Origin: Icerya purchasi | Taxonomy: Eukaryota > Arthropoda > Insecta > Hemiptera > Monophlebidae | DNA length: 64,000 nt | Assembly (NCBI GenBank): GCA_039619475.1 | Contig: CM077116.1 | Location: 275,032,758-275,096,757, forward strand | Reading direction: 5' to 3' | In this document: positions 33,178 through 44,215 of the stretch, piece after piece | Position numbering within the stretch: position 1 is the first letter of the stretch | How the letters are laid out: each line of letters starts with the position of its first letter | Made by a program: the position numbers and the translations under genes | Notes under the pieces: generated by a model | Database searches by the model: none | The model's input: the letters and a program-made list of their open reading frames with translations, nothing else | What the model was told of the DNA's origin: nothing

Positions 33178-34531
33178 CGTGTTTTTTCTCCAGATCTTCC
33201 ACTTCCTGACAGCGCTCAGACATCCATTTATTCTTTGCTTTCCGTATTTTTCCTTTTATATTTCTCTGAATATCTCTGTATATTATTTTATTTCTTTTTT
33301 GTTTCCGTCGTTCTTCCATTAATTTTAGGATTTCATCAGTCATCCATGGATTTTTCTTCCTACCAGTGGTTCTTCCTATATTTTGATTACATATTGTAAC
33401 CATTTGTTCTGTGATTTTCTTAATTCTTCCTTTTATTCCATCTGTTTTTGTTTCTTCATATGCTTTTGTGAATGTTTCGTTTATCTTCATACGCATTTTT
33501 TCTTTCGTTTTTTCATCTTGTAGCCTGGTTACATCTATTACCGGGTTGTTATTTGTTCCTCTCTTCTTCATTTTTTTCCAGTGTAGTTCAAACCTTGCCA
33601 CCACTGGGTTATGATCTGATCCTACATCTGCACCTGGGTACGCTGTTACTCTTTTAATTGCGTTCCTGTATCTTTCATTAATTATAATATAATCGATCTG
33701 GTTCCTTATTACCCTATTTTCAGTACTGCTCGGCGACTCCCATGTATATAATCTCCTTTTGGGCATTTTGTACCACGTATTGCTTACTACTAAATTGTGA
33801 TGCTTGCAAAACTCAAATAATCGGTCTCCCCTTTCATTGGGATGTCCCAATCCGAACGGTCCTACCCAATTTTGTTGTCTGCCTTCTCCTATTTTCGCAT
33901 TAAAATCACCCATTATTATCAAAATTTCATTTGGTTTTGTGACTGTCTTAAGCTTTTCTATATGGTTGTATTGCTCCTCCGTCTCTTCATCATATTTCGG
34001 ATCGGCAGTTGGAAAATACACCTGTATAATATTCATGATGACGTTTCCGAATTTCATTTTAATTAGCATCAGTCTTTCTGAGAATGGTGTAAATCCTATT
34101 ACGAAGGGGATATATTGTTTACAGATAATCATTCCGAGTCCATTTATGTGTTTCAAATTATTATTTCCGGAGTAGTAGAATTTTCCTTCTCTTGTATTTA
34201 TTTCTCCATTTCCAGGCCAGTGATGTTCACTTATTCCAAGTGTGCCAATTTCCATTCTTTTCATTTCTTCTAACACATTCTCTAATTTTCCCGGTTGATA
34301 TAAACTTCGGATGTTCCATGTGGCGATTTGTATCTGTTGTTGCGTTTTCCTAATATTATCCTTAGCAGACGGTGGTATTCTTCGCACCCTGTGCCCCCTA
34401 AAGGGCCGCACCGGACTCAGGGCCATTTTCTTGTGATTTTCTGCCATATATGATAACCTGGGAAAATTACAGCGGTGGTTTCCCTCTTGCCTTCCGCCGG
34501 ATTTTTCTGTAGGGGTTGTCTCCCTTAGCAC
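33071..34531 (-). pseudogene. RTE ORF, part 1: APE endonuclease domain
   Basis: The 486-codon frame contains QIATWNIRSLYQPGKLE, LGISEHHWPG, IIMGDFNAKIGEG, NQIDYIIINERY and VGSDHNPVVARF. These are the APE endonuclease motifs in RTE/BovB-type form. A long basic linker follows to about 33180. Near 33150-33177 one base is gained or lost, so this frame runs on into nonsense ending at 33071 while the true reading continues in the next segment. All recognised catalytic residues are present. Confidence 0.85.
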
Positions 34532-34935
34532 GAGGGGACCCGGTTATAAGGCGCCGGGTGCTCGCCTACTCGCCCTGAGTTGATATTCATCAACTCGACT
34601 GAGGCACATAGTCACGGGCGAGCTTCTGGTAGTCTGCTAGATATATATGCAGAAAAAACTTAACGGTATTTAAAAGCAGGCGTATTATCGGCATCTACAC
34701 CTCCTTCCGTTTTCCTACCAGCGTATAATGTGAGTTCTGATTTAGCTTTTCTGATCAATTCTAAGCCCATCGAACAGAAAATTTCCACCCCGCACGACGT
34801 GAACGTACAGAACTCACGAGGTTGTTGTTTCGTATCTATGTCAATGGGACTAGCACTACAGACATAGAGTGACTACTTACTAGAGAAGGATGCTCTAGTT
34901 ACAACAACCTGTGCCTCGCGGGGCTATACTGTTTT

Positions 34936-35138
34936 AATTTAACGGCATGATTATGGCTATTCGTAATCGAAATTAATTAGTAAATTTACATTTTTAAATG
35001 ATAATTTAGTGAGGTTTTATGTATTCGAATATTTACGGATCATACAACTATTATTTTAAGATATTTCTCTTCTAATATGCTCTTAATAAATTTACTGTTT
35101 AATATTATTTTCGAGAAACAGTTATACCCAGTGGCATG
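34936..35138. other. No recognised feature
   Basis: Short AT-rich spacer. Confidence 0.4.
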
Positions 35139-35236
35139 CCTAGACATTGCTTGCGACGAGCGTTAAGATATAAAAATGAACAACATATAACTCTTTATGA
35201 AATAATAATGTTAATATATTTAAGAAATTTATGCTT

Positions 35237-35267
35237 ACGCGTTTCGAAGCAATAGCGTCATGATCAC
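35237..35267 (-). ncRNA. Degraded hammerhead-like motif downstream of the Penelope-like fragment
   Basis: The minus strand reads GTGATCA, T, a hairpin GACGC-TATT-GCTTC (one C-T mismatch), then GAAAC. This parallels the hammerhead order CUGAUGA - helix II - GAAAC. Positions 3 and 8 are swapped (C3 to G, G8 to C), which would keep their tertiary pair. Helices I and III were not established. Confidence 0.35.
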
Positions 35268-35522
35268 AGCATTACACTAACGTTAAATTTTTTAAATTGA
35301 TAAAGGAACAGATATTTGAATAGGTCGATTATAAAAACGAGATCGATTATTAATTTAACAAATATATAAAAAATTATTATTAATCATAAAATAGGAAAAA
35401 ATATAATACATACTAGCAAAATTGGTAAGATTGAAAATATATAAGATAAAATAATATAATATTGAGAATGCTATGTTACATTAAAATGTTTTAAATTTAA
35501 ATTAATTATAATGTAAGATTTA

Positions 35523-35780
35523 TTAAATATTGAATAATGGATTATCCTGTACAGGTAAATTATGGTTAAAAAATATATCTTTATATTTATTAATATAATA
35601 GTTATCGGCAAAATTTATATAATTATTAATATATTTTAGAATGGATAAACCTTTTGTAATATCATATGTGAGAATATGGTTATTGGTAATAATGTGTTCT
35701 GCTATTGATGATTTTTCTATATATTTATATTTTACAGTATAGATATGTTCTTTATTTCTGCGTTGATACATATTTATAAC
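35523..35780 (-). pseudogene. Penelope-like element C-terminal (GIY-YIG region) fragment
   Basis: The frame reads MYQRRNKEHIYTVKYKYIEK, then SSIAEHIITNNHIL and NHNLPVQDNPLFN before a stop. The pattern R.KEH......K.SxxAEHI...(N/G)H is the C-terminal part of the GIY-YIG endonuclease domain of Penelope-like retroelements. The RT and the catalytic GIY and YIG motifs are absent, so it is a remnant. A hammerhead-like motif lies downstream on the same strand, where Penelope-like elements carry one. Confidence 0.55.
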
Positions 35781-36016
35781 AGTTCTTTTTTAAACTAATT
35801 AAAAAAAAAGAAAATAAAAAGATTATTCTCAGTTAGAGATATTAATAAAAATTCGTTTCATTCTTTTGCGATGAGTTATTATTATAAAGTATAAATATAT
35901 GAAGTAAATATCAATTTTTAGCAAAAAATCAAATTAAAGAAGGCACGTTGATTATTTTCAAGATTTTGTTTTTGTATTCCGGAGGTGGGGGGACACACAT
36001 ATGACTACGTCACTGG

Positions 36017-36776
36017 CAGGCCCGTGCCCAAAATTTTGAAAAGAGGGGGGGTTTTGAAAATTTTCCTCGCATATTTATTTTATAAATAACAATACATTGA
36101 CTCATTCGTTCCTCATATCTAAAAAACCGCCCAACCTGTGTCAACGCTGCAACATGCCTATATCGGTGAGGCATCTTTTGATCGAGTGTAATCACTACCA
36201 GCAGGTCAGATAACAAGCGGGTATTACCAACGGCCTTCCAGAGATGTTTTCGGACGCCGAGAAGTGTAAAAAAATCGTAGCCTTTCTCGAATACATCTCA
36301 GTATTCCAACTTATCTAACTTCCTCAGCCTTTAGCTGACTTTTTTGATTATTTTGTTGTTTCGCGCATTTTCCACTATTCAACATAAAATGTTATAATTC
36401 TCTGTAAAACCGTAGTCGCTAATGACCTTGTAGTCCAAAAGCGACTTGTAAATACAATAAATAAATAATACTCGTAATAATACATTTTTCACTAATATTC
36501 ATACTGTTAATAATTTCCATAATTTTGATTTATATATTAATAATTTACATTAATGAATTACCGTATAAACATTAATAAAAATTACATATATTATTTATTA
36601 TACTCATAATAAAACATTTTTCCTTAAGATATTAATGAAGTACCTAAAAATATGGAGCATATTTTTTCTTTTCTATTTTGAAGGTAAGAATATCCTAAAA
36701 AATCATCAATATTTATTTTAAATTTTTGCTTTTTTTAAAATTTTTGTGTATTTACAATAACTATTTCAGTTCTCAC
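36017..36776. mobile_element. hAT-type MITE, second copy, with nested LINE tail
   Basis: Starts CAGGCCCGTGCCC and, outside the nested insert at 36098-36474, follows the element at 1549-1954 closely: CATATTTATTTTATAAATAA, then ACTAATATTC.TA.TRTTAAT and GTACCTAAAAATAT. Similarity stops at CAGTTCTCA (about 36776), before the right terminus, so the right end is lost. Confidence 0.7.
36098..36485 (+). mobile_element. LINE 3' tail nested in the MITE, with 11-bp target duplication
   Basis: TAACAATACAT (36087-36097) and TAATAATACAT (36475-36485) flank 377 bp absent from the copy at 1549-1954. The insert encodes THSFLISKKPPNLCQRC, then VRHLLIEC and IVAFLEYISVFQLI, the same C-terminal type as the LINE at 6255. 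It ends in (AATAA)n. It is a clean, 5'-truncated insertion. Confidence 0.75.
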
Positions 36777-36928
36777 CAATTAAGAGTAGCCACAAAGATC
36801 ATTAAACGAAATATTAAAATTGTTCAATCAATATTTTTGATCGGTGTTCTTGATGGTTATTTGGAGTCAGCAATTGGAAAACTTATACTTATAGGGAATA
36901 AATTAAGGAATGTGTGATGCAAAAAGTG
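36777..36928. other. No recognised feature
   Basis: Short AT-rich spacer before the 3' end of a minus-strand LINE. Confidence 0.4.
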
Positions 36929-37169
36929 TTTTTTTTTCACACGTATATCTTAGTACAATCATATTACAGTAAATAAATTAGCACTACTTTTAAAACAGTG
37001 TTACAACTTAATCTAACTAATTTGTAACATGAACAGAGTAGAAACTCTATGTTCAATTACATAACTTCTAATGTATACATATATATAAATAATCATACGC
37101 GCATATAAATACTCACACGCACGCACACCAAGTATATGCACATAACCGCAAAATGCATACGAATATGTT

Positions 37170-37675
37170 ACAGAATAAATTAAGTGACTAACTCATAAAG
37201 CTTTGTGCGCTTAAGGCGCCTTCAGTCATCATCGGAAAGTAGCAGTTCTAAAGTTTCTAGATTTGGGTCACTATGAAGTCGGTGTTCGTGCGCTTCTGCA
37301 ATATAACCTATGACTTCATCGATCCATGGAATATTTAAATCGGAATGTATTTCTTCGTTTCATTGGTACCAGAATGCTCCTCGGTGATGTTTCGGAGACA
37401 CTTGTTTTGAGCGCGCTGAATAATCAACCGATTGGATGTCTTTGCACAGCCCCAGAGTTGAATACCATACATCCATATCGGTCTGATGATTTGACAATAA
37501 ATCATACGTTTACTAGACAGATTGAGTTTAGAGTGACGTCCAATCAACCAATAAATCTGTCTTAATTCATGCATGGTTTGTTCTTTTTTCATCTCGACAT
37601 GCGTCTTCCAATTCAGTCTGGAATCTAAATACATACCCATGTATTTAACGGAGTCCAATCTCGGAATAGGAAGGC
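37170..37675 (-). pseudogene. Jockey-like ORF2, thumb and C-terminus
   Basis: Continues from the segment above across the R1 insertion: SVKYMGMYLDSRLNWKTH, IYWLIGRHSKLNL, IIRPIWMYGIQLWGCAKTSN and AQNKCLRNI. After a frame shift come EVIGYIAEAHEHRLHSDPN and LETLELLLSDDD, a TGA, then RRLKRTKLYELVT. The end matches the plus-strand relative (HPNPEALDLLLSTEDARRL). Confidence 0.8.
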
Positions 37676-38941
37676 GATCAAGGTATATTTTTCTTTTTTT
37701 TTTATTTATTTATTTGGTGAATAATAACATAAATACATAGTAATTGAAACATAGCCATGAGTATCTCAGTTGAATGAACACCTCATGGATTGGAAACAAT
37801 AAAAAGAAAATGAAAGAGACAAAAATTAACCGATATAAAAATTAAAATAAAATTATACATTAAATGAAAAATCTTCAACATCCGAATATTTGGAAGCCAT
37901 GATAAAATTCGCCGCGTGCAGGAATTTTGATAAATTATCGTTGTTTAATGGAAAACAATTTACGTCTTTAAACAAGAATTTCCATTTGGCGCACTCATTA
38001 ACGACATGGGTGACAGTTTCAGGAGCATCTCCACAGGAACACAAATTGGTGTCTGCTGGATGGAAACGGTGCAGATAACTTTGAAATCTACCATATCCAG
38101 TAAGAAATTGCGTCACATACGTATTAATATTATTAATTTTGATTGGATTGGTTTTAACCTCGGGGACGAAACTAAATGTTAATCTTCCAGTTGAGCTATT
38201 GTTCCAGCTATTTTGCATTTCAATAAATCTATTGTTTAGATCCAACTCCAAATTGAGATTATTTGACCCTTTGAAATACAAAATTTTATGCTGCAATACG
38301 GAATGCAGTGGCAATTGTCCTGCTATTGTTCGCAACGCATCATCGGAAGTAGTTCTATGCGCGCGGAGAATAAACATTAGAAATTTCCTTTGGGATTTAA
38401 CTAGTACTTCCTGAATGCTTTTACGCTTTAAAGCCTCTTGAATAATGGAACAACTAGCATATTAGCAAATTATTAAACGGTGTTTAGTGCTCATCCCATA
38501 CGTGCGTCCAGACACGGAGTGCAATTTATTTAGAACCGTTGTAGCTTTACTGGACAAATTTTTGAAATGTTGATTAAAACTGTAGCGACAGTCTAATGTA
38601 ATACCAAGATATTTCAGTGATTCGACGATATTCATTTTAAAGTTCGGTATAGAGAGATGTAGCGAATTGTAGTAGTCCCTTTTTCGTTTCCTGTGCATGA
38701 TTAATAAAAATTAGTCTTGTTTTCGTCCAACTGTAGAAGATGTTTTTCCATATAGGTTAAAGTATTGTTGATTGTAATCTTGAAGTATTTACAAATGGAG
38801 GGACGATGGTTAGAAGTGACCGCGAATGCTAGATCATCTGCATAGAAATATCTGGTTACTGCCGACGGGAACTCCATCAACGATAAGTCTGAAATATACA
38901 AATTCCAAAAAATCGGGCCCAAAATCGAGATCAAGGTATAT
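37676..38941 (-). mobile_element. R1-clade LINE, 5'-truncated, with 13-bp target duplication
   Basis: GATCAAGGTATAT at 37676-37688 and 38929-38941 brackets about 1,240 bp of a LINE reading on the minus strand. Its 3' end is A-rich with AAATAAATAAATAAA (at about 37690-37720). It sits inside the Jockey-like element, whose coding sequence resumes exactly after removal of the insert and one duplication copy. Confidence 0.9.
37853..38928 (-). pseudogene. R1-clade ORF2, RT palm to C-terminus
   Basis: Starts inside the GSILGPIFWNLYISD box, then RYFYADDLAFAVTSN (YADD intact), QLDENKTN, a 2-bp insertion relative to the copy at 61.9 kb that breaks the frame, ESLKYLGITLDCRYSF, and from 38377 to 37853 the C-terminal domain with GYGRFQSYLHRFHPADTNLC, SCGDAPETVTHVVNEC. 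This last is the R1-type C-terminal Cys/His knuckle. The 285 bp shared with the copy at 61.7-62.0 kb are nearly identical, indicating recent activity of the family. Confidence 0.85.
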
Positions 38942-41039
38942 AGGACAGGTCTTAGATTTACGAATCGTAAACATAACGTGCACCGATTATTCTTGATTAA
39001 TCTTGATCTTCCAATCACATGTTCATTTGCTAATTTTAGTCATAGCCAATTCTGGGGAATCGCCAACTGACAAGATGGCTGTGTCATCTGCAAAGGTAGC
39101 CTTGGCTGTTGTTGGAATGTCAGCTTTATACAATAAATACAGAGAAGGTCCTGAGACACTACCTTGTGGAACACCAGCCTGTATTGGATGAAATGTGGAC
39201 TTCGCTTCTTCATAAGAAATTCTGAAGGATCTGTCAGAGCTATATGATTCAAGAAGTTGGTACATATTTTCCGGTAGCAGGTTGTTCATTTTATAAATCA
39301 ACCCTTCGTGCCAGACTCGGTCAAAAGCTTGCGATACGTCTAAAAAAACCGCCGGACAGTATTTTTTTTCTTCAAAGGCTGTTTTAATTAACTTAGTTAT
39401 ACGATTGGTCAATCGTAGAGTGCTGATTGCGAAAGCCAAACTGATGATCTGGTATCTTTAATAAGGGCTTGAGTCGCTTAAGGAGTAGTTTTTCTAATAA
39501 TTTTGATATAGAAGGTAACAAAGAGATTGGTCGATACGAAGTTACTACTTCTGTTGGTTTCCCAGGTTTCGGTAACATGATGATTTGAGCGATTTTGAAA
39601 CATTTTGGTACGTATCTCATTCTGAAACAGGCATTAAAGACATATATGTCAGCATGATAATTCCTTTACGTGGTAATTCTCTAAGCGCTCCGGGTGAAAT
39701 TTCATGGATTCCAGGAGCCATTTTGGGATTCATATTATTATCTAACTTTTGTGCAACTTCAAGAGAAGTTAGTGATTTTATTCGTTGGAAAGGTTGGTAA
39801 TTTTTCGTTACATCGATCTGGAAATTTATATTATATGTTGTAAAGACTGAAGCTAAATGAGAAGTCAGCTTTACTGTTGTCGTCGCGAATCCACTGCCCT
39901 TGTTCATCCTTGAGAGGAGGAATTTGAAGTAGTGAAAGTTTGAAGCGTCGCGTTGCACGCCACAATGAATAATTTGTGTCCGCTGCAGGACTTAAATTTT
40001 CTAAGTAGTTTGCGACGCTTTTCTGTTTGAAATCCTTAATTAGCCTATTAACTTTATTGCTTGTTTTATCCGATGGATGACGGAAGCGTTGCCATAATTT
40101 CCGTGCACGTCTTCTCTCTTTTATTAGTTTCCTAACTTCGATAGGATACAGTACTTCATTTGAAACGTTTTCTTTAAGAGCTGGAGTGGCCCGGCTAGCA
40201 GTTCTTCGCACCAAGTTGATAAAGTGCGCTGGGCTTACTGTTCCAAATCACTAGTAGTTTTAAGCCTGATTTTAAGTTCGATTGAAGAATCAAGGCTTTT
40301 TCTAAATTGATTCCAATTAGTATATTTATTGGTGAAATTTAGCGGAATTATTTTTTTAATCACTACAGAACTTAGTGTCATAAGTATCGGAGTATGATCT
40401 GACGATAAGTCCGTAATTCCTTCTACTTGCACATAATTTGAAGCGATTCCTTTAGTAATGAAAAAGTCAAGGAGATCGGGATTCTTCGCGCTATCTATTG
40501 GCCAGTAAGTTGGTTTCCGTGATGAAAAGAACTTGCACGAACATATATTGATAGCGTTGAGAAGTTTAGCACCTTTTTTTTGGTGTAATCAAATGTGACC
40601 CCCATATAATATGTTTTACATTAAAGTCACCTGCAAGTATAAAACTAAGACCGAGTAGGTTGAAGACATTAATAAATTGACCTTTTTCAAATTTACTATT
40701 GGGCGGACGGTATGCTGCAGCTAGATTAAGGTCCGCGCCATTATAGTTTATTGCGACAACTGTGGGTTGTAGGAAATTCAGTTGTATTTCTTCCTGTAAA
40801 TAGTGTTTGATATTCTGTTTAATTATCGCTGCTGTTCCTCGTCGTCCTCTGCCACTTGGGTGGTTAGTCCAATATGTAGTGTAGCCGTGAATTCTGATAA
40901 AACTTTTTATTGTAAAATGTGTTTCCGAGATTAATGCGACGTCAACAAGATTTGTGTTAAGAAAAGCCTCGAGTTCTTGAGCTCTTCGACTCAAGCCATT
41001 GACATTCCGGGTTAGTATTCGAAACGAGGAGTCAGTCAT
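38942..41039 (-). pseudogene. Jockey-like ORF2, endonuclease and first part of RT
   Basis: From 41039: RILTRNVNGLSRRAQELEAF, ALISETHFTI, ILAGDFNVKHIIWGS (endonuclease), TDLSSDHTPILMT, then the linker. The RT follows: TSYRPISLLPSISKLLEK, PAVFLDVSQAFDRVWH (motif A intact), GVPQGSVSGPSLYLL and ATFADDTAILSV. The PQGS box has one change (SGP for LGP). At least five frame breaks are visible, for example near 40566, 40235, 39831 and 39393-39439. The RT motifs themselves are well kept, so loss of function was recent or by indels. Confidence 0.8.
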
Positions 41040-41110
41040 TTCACTTTTTTTCCCTGACTTTTTTGTGTTGACTCAAAGGTTTAGTTTTTAATTTAAAAAC
41101 AAAAAAACTG

Positions 41111-41540
41111 GCAACATGTGCTTTATTAACGTTAATAATGCCACTAAAATTATGCACTCTGTGTCATCTACGAGCATCTACAGCCCCATACTTTTTATTT
41201 CCTATTAAATTGCTGCATTCTTAAACGGCTTTTATTAAGCCCATTGGATTCATCACTGTCATAATATATTATGTATTAATGGTTACGCCATTTTTATGCC
41301 AGGGGTCATCGGGAAAAGTGTGCTGTCACGAAATTTGTCCCAAAAAAATGTCACGATTTTATATAACGAAATATGTAACGAAAATGTAACGAAAAAATGT
41401 TGTCGAACAGCGTAGCCAATGAAAAAGTTTACTCTTCTCTTAAGAATTATAGAAGAACTAGATCTGGGGGTAAAGGGGGCTAGCCTCCTTCCGAATATCG
41501 AAGGGCCGAGTTTATATATATTTATATATATGTATAAATG
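41111..41540. other. No recognised gene
   Basis: AT-rich with ATGTAACGAAAATGTAACGA, a short tandem motif at about 41370. Nothing assigned. Confidence 0.4.
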
Positions 41541-42201
41541 CAGCGGCAGATCCACAGGGGAAAATAGGGTACATCCCCCCACCAAAGAACCAAAACCTTG
41601 ATGAAAAAATTTATTACAGCAATGAACTTCATTTACATATACTATCAAATTTTTGTACAAATGTTATATGGATTTAATTATAACTAACGTTTAATTACTG
41701 TTTTCTAATAAAACTATTAATGTTACGTTTTTATTCTGGTTTAAACGCAACTGTGGTCGATCTTTTGTCTTTTTTATTTATTTTTAATTTTTATTTTGCG
41801 ATGTAAATGAAAACAGTTCAATAAGAAATATATATACATTTAAACTTGCTCACAGACAAAGAATTCCGATCAGATTACTAACAAAAATAAAAAAAAAGTA
41901 AAGTCTAATAAAAATACTATCGTTCTATTCTTTCTAGTAATTTACTATTCAAATTCTAAACTGCCATTTTGGTTAGAATTTTATAATTTCGTTTTATTTT
42001 TCACCTAAAAATAAAACAAAATTTAAATTAAAAATTGTAATAATTATGTATTTTTAGAACATTTTTAAATTTCTAAAGAGGTGGTCGCTATTTGTTTTTC
42101 TTTACCGAACAAGGTATTTCTCAAATCTACTGCGTCCCGTATAAGATATTATGTAATTATATAATTTCCCTCCCCAAAATGTCTCTCTGGATCCTCCCCT
42201 G
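41541..42201. mobile_element. hAT-type MITE, about 660 bp
   Basis: Starts CAGCGGCAGATCCAC and ends with the complement of CAGGGGAGGATCCAGAG, giving imperfect TIRs CAGNGGNRGATCCA. The interior is non-coding and closely matches, in reverse orientation, 51375-51890. The flanks (TATAAATG and ATATATAT) do not show a convincing 8-bp duplication, so the insertion is old or the flanks have mutated. Confidence 0.65.
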
Positions 42202-42949
42202 ATATATATAAAATATAAAATTATGAATTTTATTTGTAGTACGCTATTCATAATAATTAAAATTAACATTTTTTTCTTAATTTTCTTTATTTCAAAAAGG
42301 AGGGTCTACTATTAGTCACAGTAGGTTTCAAAATGAATTAGTTCGTCACTGTCTACCACACCCAGAAACAGTTTCCCAGATCACATTAAAAGTCAGGGAT
42401 AATAATGAAAAGACATGACTTCGTCGAAAAAATTTATCTCTGTATATTACAGAAATCGATTGTTAGTTAATTATAAGAAATAAATCATTTAAATAATGAT
42501 TATTCTTCATCTGAATAATCATTATACGCGTAACTGTTAGTGTGGCTTATGAAAAAATAAATCAACCAACAATGGTATCTCAGAAGTCTGCAGTAGCGAT
42601 AATTTTGTATAATTCAGCTGTTTACGTTCATTATTTGTATTATTATTATTAATATTATTAATAGTTATTTTAAATATATATTAAAATTGTAAGAGGTGGC
42701 ATTAAATTAACCGGTTAGCATGTTTTTAGAGATACATCGCATGGAATATTTTCGATGCCATTTATAATTTTCAATTGTAATTCCGGTGTGGTAGATAATA
42801 AATTAAAAATGATTGATGGGGACCCATACATGGAGCTTGTATTTGAATGTAATGTTTCCCGAAACAACAAATATCGGCTCTTTCTTCACTAGAAAGTTTA
42901 ATATTATCACAAACAATTAAAATACTATCGTTTTCTTTCTTTTTTGTTA
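42202..42949. other. No recognised feature
   Basis: AT-rich non-coding spacer. Confidence 0.45.
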
Positions 42950-43211
42950 CTTTTTTTTTTTTTGTTTGTTTTTTTTAAATAAGCTGTGGATCTCACAGGG
43001 CAGAAATGCTCCTTGTGCGAGTGCCCAACATTCTTATCAACGTTTATTAATCAAAGATACAAATTACAAAAATTACAACTATCTTAACTTATTCCATAAA
43101 TAACAATACTAATAAACCTAACATAATATTTAATTAAGAGTATATATATACATATTACAATACATAACATATCGCGTAATATGTATCTGTACACCGGTAC
43201 GTGCAGACAGC

Positions 43212-44215
43212 TTAATATTTCCAGATCGAAAAACATGATCCTCTGTCATCAATGTTATCAATTCGCAGATTTACACCGCGGGGATAAACGTAGTATGTAT
43301 TACTTTGGTTTCTTATTACCCGAATTTTTTCCCTGGATGGTAATTTTATGTTTTTAACATTAAATTCTAGTAATCTATAATAGAAATAATACATCTTGGG
43401 GGACATTTCATCGTTTTCCTTCCACCATGTTGTCCCAGAGTCGTTTTTCTTCCAGTAGGGGAGTATAAGTTTCAAACACCTCTTCTGTATTTTACTTATT
43501 TTTTTTATTTCTGTTTTCTTAGCCTCGCCCCATATTTGAATTCCATATAATATTCTAGACATTATTATTGAATTATAGTATATACGTAGTGTTCGATAAT
43601 ACCTGCTTTATTTTATATAAAGCTGTAATTGTCTGTCTTATTTTCGAGTTTAAACTTAGGATGTGTTTTTTCCAGTTCAAGGATTTATCGATATACGTAT
43701 ATACCTAGATATTTAAAGTCATTTACGTTCTCTAACGGTGGACAAAAACATAGATGGATATAATTATTTACATGAAACTCATGAAGGCAATCGTTATTAT
43801 GAAGGACGATTTACCGGACACGTATCTTATGTTTAGAATTGTTCCGAATGTGTAATACTTTTGATTTGTTTATATTTATACATAATCTCCTATCGTGTGC
43901 CCATTTACTCAAATTATCTACATCCTCTTGTAATCATTTTTCCGCGATCTCTAATTTTTTGTGCTCCATTAATAAAGCAATATCATCAGCAAAGACGTAA
44001 ACCTTTGCATTTTTAATATGCTTGTGTAACGTGTTGGTGTAAATAAGAAAAAGGATAGGGGCCAATATGGTATCCTGTCCTACGCCGTATTGAATAGTTT
44101 TTGTATTACTTTTATTCCCTGCGATTTTAACCATATTTTTTCTATTTATTTTATAATTTTTAAACCACTTAAGTTGATTATTTTTAATGCCCAGATTTTC
44201 TAGGTCTTTGATCAA
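43212..44215 (-). pseudogene. CR1-like ORF2, RT palm to C-terminus
   Basis: 44215-43934 contains YGVGQDTILAPILFLIYTN, an altered GVPQGTILGPILF box, and KVYVFADDIALL with the catalytic FADD intact. After a broken stretch, 43562-43212 encodes the C-terminus: RILYGIQIWGEAKK, KRCLKLILPYWKK, MYYFYYRLLEFN, ending SIWKY. The fragments sit in two or more frames. Confidence 0.7.

Larger units (their letters stand above)
31527..34935 (-). mobile_element. RTE-clade LINE (minus strand)
   Basis: A structured 5' leader (about 34532-34935), then one long coding region reading towards 31534. The coding capacity is single-ORF, as in RTE elements. Only one frameshift and one in-frame stop separate it from an open frame. 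The 3' end is cut off at 31527 by the poly(A) of the neighbouring LINE. The leader contains GAGTTGAT-ATTC-ATCAACTC (34579-34598), a perfect 8-bp hairpin. Confidence 0.8.
35139..36015. mobile_element. Possible hAT-like element carrying a Penelope-like fragment
   Basis: The left end CAGTGGCATGCCTAG and the complement of the right end, CAGTGACGTAGTCAT, are similar and look like hAT termini (CAGTGGCGTAGCYA). The match is partial, mostly transitions apart. No clear 8-bp duplication was found, and the right end adjoins another CAG-starting element at 36017. The Penelope-like remnant lies inside. Confidence 0.3.
36929..41110 (-). mobile_element. Jockey-like LINE (minus strand), ORF2 and 3' UTR, split by an R1-clade insertion
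   Basis: Reading from about 41040 down to 37170 gives a complete but broken ORF2. It is interrupted between 38941 and 37676 by another LINE, and the coding matches on both sides are continuous (…RKSKTCPIYLD | RLPIPRLDSVKYMG…). The 3' UTR ends with a 9-nt A-tail at about 36929-36938. ORF1 is missing. A plus-strand relative lies at 47840-50347. Confidence 0.8.

Noticed and set aside
33411..34175. Several plus-strand open frames of 60-120 codons
   Set aside because: They lie antisense to the RTE coding region, which has strong motif support.
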